Source: Candidatus Altarchaeales archaeon
GTDB lineage: Archaea > Altiarchaeota > Altiarchaeia > IMC4 > QMZM01
Reading direction: 5' to 3'
Length of the DNA stretch: 6,507 nucleotides
NCBI GenBank assembly: GCA_003663045.1
Contig: QMZG01000065.1
Location: forward strand, 1 to 6,507
Shown: positions 1-3,295 of the stretch, piece by piece
Layout: each line of letters opens with the position of its first letter
How positions within the stretch are numbered: the stretch's first letter is position 1
Notes under the pieces: generated by a model
The model's input: only the letters and a program-made list of their open reading frames with translations
Told to the model about the DNA's origin: nothing
The model's database searches: none
Program-made: the position numbers and the translations under genes

Positions 1-31
1 ACTTTATAAGCATGTTTTCCCTAATTTTCAT
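1..31 (-). CDS. Start of an unidentified gene, cut by the left edge
   Basis: Only about ten codons are visible, reading MKIRENMLIK on the minus strand, so no function can be given. The start is supported by a very good Shine-Dalgarno, AAGGAGGAA, with GGAGG at 44-40 and 8 nt of spacing to the ATG at 31-29. The start overlaps the end of a doubtful 62-codon ORF, whose stop is at 23-21 in another frame. The ribosome binding site forms one arm of a long hairpin (33-76), which suggests translational control or coupling. The gene is transcribed in the same direction as the TSUP gene at 247-1035 and could be co-transcribed with it. Confidence rests on the ribosome binding site alone. Confidence 0.5.
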   Translation of the reverse strand, partial: MKIRENMLIK

Positions 32-209
32 TGTAGGTTCCTCCTTCTTTATTACAAAGAAGGGGGAAACTCCTACTTATACATGCAGGTTTTCTACAGA
101 GCCCTCTTTTAATTTCTTTTGATATTACATTTAGAGCCGATACACTATCTCTTTTTAGTTCATTATAAATCTTATAAATCTGTTTCGCTATATCTCTGGT
201 TTTCATCAT
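21..209 (-). CDS. Doubtful small ORF, 62 codons, hypothetical or leader peptide
   Basis: The ORF reads MMKTRDIAKQIYKIYNELKR, continues with DSVSALNVISKEIKRGL, and ends with a Cys-containing tail and NKEGGTYNEN. An in-frame TAG lies directly before the first ATG, so the start is one of the two adjacent ATG codons. No convincing Shine-Dalgarno precedes it. The first 35 residues look helical and basic. The tail from about residue 45 is written by the 33-76 hairpin and is therefore constrained by it, which counts against ordinary protein coding. The stretch KRDSVSALNVI faintly resembles the DRD..AALNI motif at the end of IS605-type TnpB proteins, but no zinc ribbon precedes it. It could be a leader ORF whose translation melts the hairpin, a mobile-element relic, or noise. 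Confidence 0.3.
   Translation of the reverse strand: MMKTRDIAKQIYKIYNELKRDSVSALNVISKEIKRGLCRKPACISRSFPLLCNKEGGTYNEN
33..76 (-). promoter_or_regulatory. Long hairpin that sequesters a Shine-Dalgarno
   Basis: Bases 33-50 pair with 56-76 around a 5-nt loop (51-55), with a 3-nt bulge at 69-71. The pairs are 33-37/72-76, 38-42/64-68 and 43-50/56-63. On the minus-strand RNA the one imperfect position is 42 against 64 (A opposite C; on the plus strand it is a U-G wobble). The GGAGG at 44-40 lies in the downstream arm, so most of it is paired when the whole hairpin is transcribed. No U-run follows on either strand, so it does not look like an intrinsic terminator. It could be a translational switch for the gene starting at 31, or a remnant of a mobile-element end. 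Confidence 0.6.
76..85 (-). promoter_or_regulatory. Possible TATA box inside the small ORF
   Basis: The minus strand reads ATGTATAAG here, an acceptable archaeal TATA-like element. At the usual spacing of about 26-27 bp, transcription would begin near 53, in the loop of the 33-76 hairpin. Such a transcript would carry only the downstream arm and leave the GGAGG at 44-40 free. This is a spacing argument only. Confidence 0.25.
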
Positions 210-246
210 CTACCATAGGTTTTTAGCTTATAAACTATCTCGACCC

Positions 247-1035
247 TTAAATTATACTTCTTAATATCATCCACAGGGCTGCAAAAACCAGTATAGCAGC
301 AAGCCCAACCCTGAGGTTTTTTTCCTTTATCTTTGCATGAAGATGTGAACCAATCTGAGAACCGGTTATTATCGCGATACCAAGTACAACGCAAAGGTAC
401 CAATCTACGCCACTCTTTGCCAGATGACCCAAAAATCCCATAGAAGAAGATGCAAGCACAAGGAATGTATTTGTGCCCATAGCGATCCTTATTGGCATTC
501 CTCCAAGTAGTACGGCAATGGGCACAATAAGCCCGCCACCAGATATACCCACCATTCCAGCAAAAAAAGCTGCTACTGCTATGGGAAAGATAAGATATAG
601 GATATGTACATCATATTCCCCGCCACTGAACACCCTATGCCATACCCCAAATTTACCGAGTTTGAGCTTTGTTCCTTTATTTAGAAAGAGTAGAAAGGCA
701 GAGATCAACAGGAAAACGGCAAAGGTTATTTTTAGATAGATAGCGGGAATACTTGCTGACACAAATCCACCTGAAAAGGATGAAGCACCGACAATTATCG
801 CAAGTAGTAAGGCAACCCTCCAGTCAATCAATCTATGCTTGCGAGAGTAAACAAAAATCATTGAAAGACTCTGAAGCAGGATTAGAAACAAACTTACCCC
901 GGCAGCAGTATAGAATGGAATACCAAGTAATGTAATTATTACTGGCAAGTAAAGCTCTCCTCCGCCCTTGCCAAACATAGAGAAAACAAGGGATATGGTA
1001 AATATTATTAGAGCCGTTATTATAATCTCAATCAT
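247..1035 (-). CDS. TSUP (TauE/SafE) family membrane transporter
   Basis: This 262-residue integral membrane protein belongs to the TSUP family, whose known members move sulfite, sulfoacetate, taurine-pathway products and similar small anions across the cytoplasmic membrane. It shows the family's internal duplication. A glycine motif FGKGGGELYLP (residues 21-31) opens the first half, and MVGISGGGLIVP (161-172) followed by GGMPIRIAMGTNTF (178-191) opens the second. Each half carries several hydrophobic helices, with a charged stretch in between (about 119-141). The length is normal for the family. An in-frame TAA lies shortly before the ATG, and AGGGGA sits about 7 nt upstream as a modest ribosome binding site. 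The next gene upstream on this strand ends about 310 bp away, so this gene probably has its own promoter. The substrate cannot be read from the sequence. It differs clearly from the second TSUP protein at 1794-2621. Confidence 0.9.
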   Translation of the reverse strand: MIEIIITALIIFTISLVFSMFGKGGGELYLPVIITLLGIPFYTAAGVSLFLILLQSLSMIFVYSRKHRLIDWRVALLLAIIVGASSFSGGFVSASIPAIYLKITFAVFLLISAFLLFLNKGTKLKLGKFGVWHRVFSGGEYDVHILYLIFPIAVAAFFAGMVGISGGGLIVPIAVLLGGMPIRIAMGTNTFLVLASSSMGFLGHLAKSGVDWYLCVVLGIAIITGSQIGSHLHAKIKEKNLRVGLAAILVFAALWMILRSII

Positions 1036-1127
1036 ATTGTATTCCCCTAATTATAAGATTTATTGATTTTATTATCTGTCATAATGCTTTATAATGCCTT
1101 TTTTATCTATAACCCTCATATCCCCTT

Positions 1128-1136
1128 CTTATATAG
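1128..1136. promoter_or_regulatory. Symmetric TATA-like box between the TSUP gene and the structured segment
   Basis: CTTATATAG on the plus strand reads CTATATAAG on the minus strand, so it could serve either direction. At archaeal spacing, a plus-strand transcript would begin near 1158, right before the first stem of the structured segment. A minus-strand transcript would begin near 1105 and give the TSUP gene at 1035 a leader of about 70 nt. Neither start has been shown. Confidence 0.35.
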
Positions 1137-1157
1137 CATCTCAGTCATTGGAAATAC

Positions 1158-1322
1158 AACTGCCGATGTAGTTAAACACTACATCGCCTGCTCCCAAGTG
1201 ATTGGTCTAATGTGCTTAGGGTTTCAGAGTTCTCCGATTTGGAGACTGAGCTTGGGCAATCAACCCTAAGCAATCGGTTAGTGTGAAATACCCCACCATT
1301 TATGGCGGGGTTGTTTATTTTT
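1158..1322 (+). ncRNA. Candidate structured RNA with pseudoknot, IS605/omega-RNA-like
   Basis: This segment lies in the 312-bp gap between genes (1036-1347), which holds no credible protein gene. It contains a perfect 9-bp stem with a 5-nt loop (1164-1172 with 1178-1186). A perfect 10-bp stem, GCTTAGGGTT with AACCCTAAGC (1214-1223 with 1262-1271), encloses a smaller hairpin (1231-1235 with 1241-1245, extended by 1224-1227 with 1246-1249). CCCAAG at 1193-1198 can pair with CTTGGG at 1251-1256, which lies in the loop of the 10-bp stem and so would form a pseudoknot. GATTG at 1200-1204 can pair with CAATC at 1271-1275, at the cost of one base pair of the 10-bp stem. The segment ends in a C/G-rich hairpin and a T-rich tail, which favours the plus strand. 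The arrangement recalls TnpB guide RNA scaffolds. The alternatives are an unrelated ncRNA, or a minus-strand leader for the TSUP gene. Confidence 0.5.
1290..1322 (+). terminator. C/G-rich hairpin with T-rich tail, terminator-like or IS right-end-like
   Basis: ACCCC-A-CCA (1290-1298) pairs with TGG-C-GGGGT (1303-1311) around the loop TTTA. The only defect on the plus strand is A1295 opposite C1306. TTGTTTATTTTT follows on the plus strand. That is a good intrinsic-terminator shape for a plus-strand transcript. On the minus strand the mismatch becomes a G-U wobble, so it could also end or protect the mRNA of the operon whose last stop is at 1348. The CCCCACC..GGCGGGGT pattern also resembles right-end hairpins of IS200/IS605-type elements. 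Confidence 0.6.
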
Positions 1323-1347
1323 CGTGCTTATCACAAGGCATCGCTCC

Positions 1348-1674
1348 CTACAAATTTCCGTCAAAATAATCTTGCAAAATATCCTTAATTTTCCTTGGTC
1401 GAGTGGTAATCGCCTTTACTCCTAAGTTTTTAAACCACTCGATCGCCCTTGGACCCATACCACCAGCAATAATAATCTCAGCTTTTTCATTAGCAATAAA
1501 CTTGGGAGCGACCCCTGGCTCATGGCTGTTAAAGAAAGGATTCTCCTTAGTTTCCGTGTTCTTCACCTCCCCACCACTAACATCAACAAAAACATAGTAG
1601 GGACATCTGCCAAAATGGTATGCCAGCATACTTTCGATTCCTTTGTTTTCTTCCGTAGCAAAGGCAATTTTCAT
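1348..1674 (-). CDS. NifX/NifB-type dinitrogenase iron-molybdenum cofactor family protein
   Basis: This is a 108-residue single-domain protein of the family named for NifX, NafY and the NifB C-terminal domain (Pfam PF02579), whose members bind or carry iron-sulfur and FeMo-type clusters. Stand-alone versions like this are common in archaea and anaerobes that do not fix nitrogen. Visible features are the start MKIAFATEENKGIESMLAYH, the signature HFGRCPYY (20-27), the loop ENPFFNSHEPG (44-54), and the conserved AGGMGPRAIEWF (70-81). A strong Shine-Dalgarno, GGAGGTG at 1689-1683, lies 8 nt before the ATG and fixes the start. It is the last gene of the operon that begins with the arsR-ferredoxin gene, about 120 bp after the TSUP gene. 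A possible micro-ORF ends in an ATGA overlap with its start. No nitrogenase gene is visible, so a role in nitrogen fixation is not implied. Confidence 0.9.
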   Translation of the reverse strand: MKIAFATEENKGIESMLAYHFGRCPYYVFVDVSGGEVKNTETKENPFFNSHEPGVAPKFIANEKAEIIIAGGMGPRAIEWFKNLGVKAITTRPRKIKDILQDYFDGNL

Positions 1675-1739
1675 TTTTTTGACACCTCCAATATTTTACT
1701 TTTAATATCTTGAATAATTCTTTCGGAAATCTTTTTCAT
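1671..1739 (-). CDS. Possible micro-ORF of 22 codons overlapping the NifX-like start
   Basis: The ORF reads MKKISERIIQDIKSKILEVS followed by KK and TGA, and its TGA overlaps the NifX-like ATG as ATGA. A GTG three codons earlier (1748-1746) would give 25 residues. The predicted peptide is a basic amphipathic helix. The NifX-like Shine-Dalgarno lies inside it. It has no ribosome binding site of its own that I can see. The length and AT-rich context make chance quite possible. Confidence 0.2.
   Translation of the reverse strand: MKKISERIIQDIKSKILEVSKK
1683..1689 (-). promoter_or_regulatory. Strong Shine-Dalgarno of the NifX-like gene
   Basis: GGAGGTG lies 8 nt before the ATG at 1674-1672. It is the strongest ribosome binding site inside the operon, so this gene is probably translated independently of the transporter gene upstream. 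Confidence 0.8.
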
Positions 1740-1797
1740 TTTTTTCACATGAGAAATTTTCGTCTGTCTCTATCATATTCCTACTGAAATTTTTCAT
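1702..1797 (-). CDS. Possible micro-ORF of 31 codons after the TSUP stop
   Basis: It starts with an ATGA overlap on the TSUP stop (ATG 1797-1795, TGA 1796-1794). It reads MKNFSRNMIETDENFSCEKN and ends EKDFRKNYSRY, a charged peptide with one cysteine. Four-base overlaps usually mark translational coupling, and the arsR-ferredoxin/TSUP junction upstream uses the same arrangement. There is no Shine-Dalgarno and no recognisable family. It overlaps the 22-codon micro-ORF at 1671-1739 in a different frame, so at most one is likely to be real. Confidence 0.25.
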   Translation of the reverse strand: MKNFSRNMIETDENFSCEKNEKDFRKNYSRY

Positions 1798-2621
1798 ATG
1801 GGTAAACCCAGCCAAGAGAAAACCCCCATCATTTTTAACCCCATGTAGATCATAACCACAATAAAAATACACTTTAATGATTTTGGATTTATTTTGTGCG
1901 CTAAATGAACGCCCAATTGTGCCATTGGAATGCTCGTACTTGCCAATAAAATCCATTGTAAAAGGTTCACATAACCAATGGAATAGGGTGGCAATCCTGA
2001 AGCATTTAATCCGTAAAGCATGTAGGCTATAGCTCCACCAAGACTTGTAAATATCATAACTGCCGTTGAAGTGCCGACTGCTTCATGCATATGATAATTC
2101 AAAAATATCACCATCAGAGGAACCATCAAAACTCCGCCGCCTATTCCTATTAATCCTGTAACAAAACCGAAAGTAGCACCGAGGAAAATATAAGTTACTG
2201 GGTTTGCATGAGGTTCTCCTTTCACTCTTATGGGGTGAGTGGTTATCATTCTCAATGCACCTAAAAGAATAGCCAGTCCAAACATAATTTTAAGGATATT
2301 ACCACTCAAGATACTGGCCAGGTAAGCTCCTGCAAAAGTAAATGCCATGCTTGTTAAACCAAGAATTATTGCCTGTCTCCAGAGAACCACCTCCTTTTTA
2401 TGATGTCTGAAAGAGCCACTAATGGCAGTAGGGAAAACAACAAATAAATTGGTTCCAAAGGCAACCCTTATCGCAATAGTGGGATCTATCCCCATCGCCG
2501 TTAGAATCCAAAACTGAACGGGAATCATTACAAAACAACCCCCCACACCTAACAAACCAGAAACTAATCCAACCAAAGCCCCGGTAATTAATAAAGCCAA
2601 AATGTAGATTAACGGTATCAT
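1794..2621 (-). CDS. TSUP (TauE/SafE) family membrane transporter, second copy
   Basis: This 275-residue membrane protein has the TSUP two-repeat plan. LLGVGGCFVMIP (residues 23-34) with IAIRVAFGTNLFVVFPTA (49-66) marks the first half, and GLIGIGGGVLMVP (156-168) with EAVGTSTAVMIFTSLGG (180-196) marks the second. Hydrophobic helices fill both halves, with a polar linker around residues 128-141. Members of the family transport sulfite and related small anions; the substrate here is not readable. The ATG at 2621 overlaps the stop of the arsR-ferredoxin gene as ATGA, which implies translational coupling and co-regulation. This makes the transporter the likely direct target of that regulator. It is closer to the long, canonical TSUP form than the protein at 247-1035, and the two look like distant paralogues rather than a recent duplication. 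Confidence 0.9.
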   Translation of the reverse strand: MIPLIYILALLITGALVGLVSGLLGVGGCFVMIPVQFWILTAMGIDPTIAIRVAFGTNLFVVFPTAISGSFRHHKKEVVLWRQAIILGLTSMAFTFAGAYLASILSGNILKIMFGLAILLGALRMITTHPIRVKGEPHANPVTYIFLGATFGFVTGLIGIGGGVLMVPLMVIFLNYHMHEAVGTSTAVMIFTSLGGAIAYMLYGLNASGLPPYSIGYVNLLQWILLASTSIPMAQLGVHLAHKINPKSLKCIFIVVMIYMGLKMMGVFSWLGLPI

Positions 2622-3190
2622 TTTTCATCACTTCCTTCTTTCGTAATATTCTCTCTTGCCTTTGCGATGAGGTTGTATTTTTTCAGAAGCGATTGGATAA
2701 ATTCCCTTCTATCCTTTTGCGGAAATGAAATCGCTCCGGCAGGACAGTAAATGCTGCAATTATCGCATCCGACCATGCAGTTATAAGGATTTTTAACCTT
2801 TGATTTATTCTTATCCTTGTCAAATTCAAAAACTCCTCTTCCACACGTTGTAATGCACATCCCACAACCAATGCATTTATCTTCATCAATTGTAGGGTAC
2901 CATTCTATCTCCTTTCTGCCAATTCCCCACCATCTTGAGAAATCAATTTTTGATAAAATCTTCCTTATTTTCGGATCAGAAATCCTGTAATAAACGCTTT
3001 TTCCCTCTCTTCTTGACTCAACGATCCCCAAATTTTCGAGCTTTGATAACTGAATTGAGATCGTTGGCTGGGTTCTTTTCGTAAACGGAATAATTTCACA
3101 AACGCACTTTTCTCCATTCAGGAGAGATTCAACTATCTTTAATCTCGTTTCGTCACTTAATGCCTTGAATATTCTCAGTGATTCTCTCAT
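2618..3190 (-). CDS. ArsR-type regulator fused to a two-[4Fe-4S] ferredoxin domain
   Basis: This 190-residue two-domain protein starts with an ArsR/SmtB winged helix-turn-helix (about 1-88). FKALSDETRLKIVESLL is the typical opening, CVCE (29-32) sits where ArsR proteins hold metalloid-binding cysteines, QPTISIQLSKLENLGIV (41-57) is the recognition helix, and REGKSVYYRIS (61-71) is the wing. A linker with WWGIGRKEIEWYP (87-99) follows. The ferredoxin-like domain has Cys106, 109, 112 and 116 in the spacing CxxCxxCxxxC, and Cys138, 142, 145 and 149 in the spacing Cx3CxxCxxxCP. Eight ligands allow two [4Fe-4S] clusters, so DNA binding could respond to redox state, oxygen, sulfide or a metalloid; the signal is inferred. 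The tail (160-190) is charged. It is the first gene of the operon, overlaps the TSUP start by ATGA, and has no Shine-Dalgarno, as in leaderless mRNAs. It probably regulates its own promoter. Confidence 0.9.
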   Translation of the reverse strand: MRESLRIFKALSDETRLKIVESLLNGEKCVCEIIPFTKRTQPTISIQLSKLENLGIVESRREGKSVYYRISDPKIRKILSKIDFSRWWGIGRKEIEWYPTIDEDKCIGCGMCITTCGRGVFEFDKDKNKSKVKNPYNCMVGCDNCSIYCPAGAISFPQKDRREFIQSLLKKYNLIAKARENITKEGSDEK

Positions 3191-3233
3191 ATTTATATAT
3201 TGATAATTATATATTTATATATTGAATATAAAA
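3189..3233 (-). promoter_or_regulatory. Operon promoter with a 15-bp direct repeat, candidate ArsR-type operator
   Basis: ATATTTATATATTGA occurs twice without change on the plus strand, at 3189-3203 and 3211-3225. The starts are 22 bp apart, about two helical turns, so two dimers could bind on one face. The proximal copy touches the ATG at 3190. Two TATA choices exist on the minus strand. TATATAAAT inside the distal repeat (about 3222-3214) would give a start almost at the ATG. TTTTATAT (3233-3226), preceded by CGAAAAG as a BRE-like stretch, would give a short leader. Either way, a repressor on the repeats would block the promoter or the start site. The extreme AT content means part of the repeat could be low complexity. 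Confidence 0.55.
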
Positions 3234-3269
3234 TAGCTTTTCGATTTTTACGCATATCAGAACACTATT

Positions 3270-3286
3270 CTAAAAATCTAAAATCC
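3270..3286 (-). terminator. T-rich stretch after ppsA, possible archaeal terminator
   Basis: Just after the ppsA stop, the minus strand reads GGATTTTAGATTTTTAG, with two T-runs and no hairpin. Archaeal RNA polymerase often stops at such runs. It lies between the ppsA stop at 3296 and the next operon's promoter on the same strand, where a terminator is expected. Confidence 0.35.
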
Positions 3287-3295
3287 AGCAGAATT

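Noticed and set aside
33..76. The left hairpin as an intrinsic terminator of the TSUP transcript
   Set aside because: No U-run follows on the minus strand (AATGAAAATTAGGG follows), and a start codon with ideal Shine-Dalgarno spacing lies right after it.
114..160. KRDSVSALNVI as the RuvC motif end of TnpB
   Set aside because: The leading Asp is replaced, the upstream zinc-ribbon cysteines are absent, and the ORF begins only 19 residues earlier. A short chance match is as likely.
206..403. 65-codon minus-strand ORF overlapping the end of the first TSUP gene
   Set aside because: Almost all of it lies inside the well-supported TSUP gene in another frame, and its composition matches no family.
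1063..1269. 68-codon plus-strand ORF as an independent gene or a tnpB remnant
   Set aside because: It has no ribosome binding site, half of it is written by the inverted repeats, and I cannot recognise the RuvC or zinc-ribbon motifs of TnpB in it. I note only that its stop falls where a tnpB stop would.
1798..1956. N-terminal part of an 84-codon minus-strand ORF that ends at 1702
   Set aside because: It lies within the second TSUP gene in another frame. Only the part after the TSUP stop was kept as a doubtful micro-ORF.
2419..2889. Minus-strand ORFs of 70 and 68 codons at 2419-2631 and 2683-2889
   Set aside because: They are shadows of the second TSUP gene and the arsR-ferredoxin gene, whose frames have clear family motifs.
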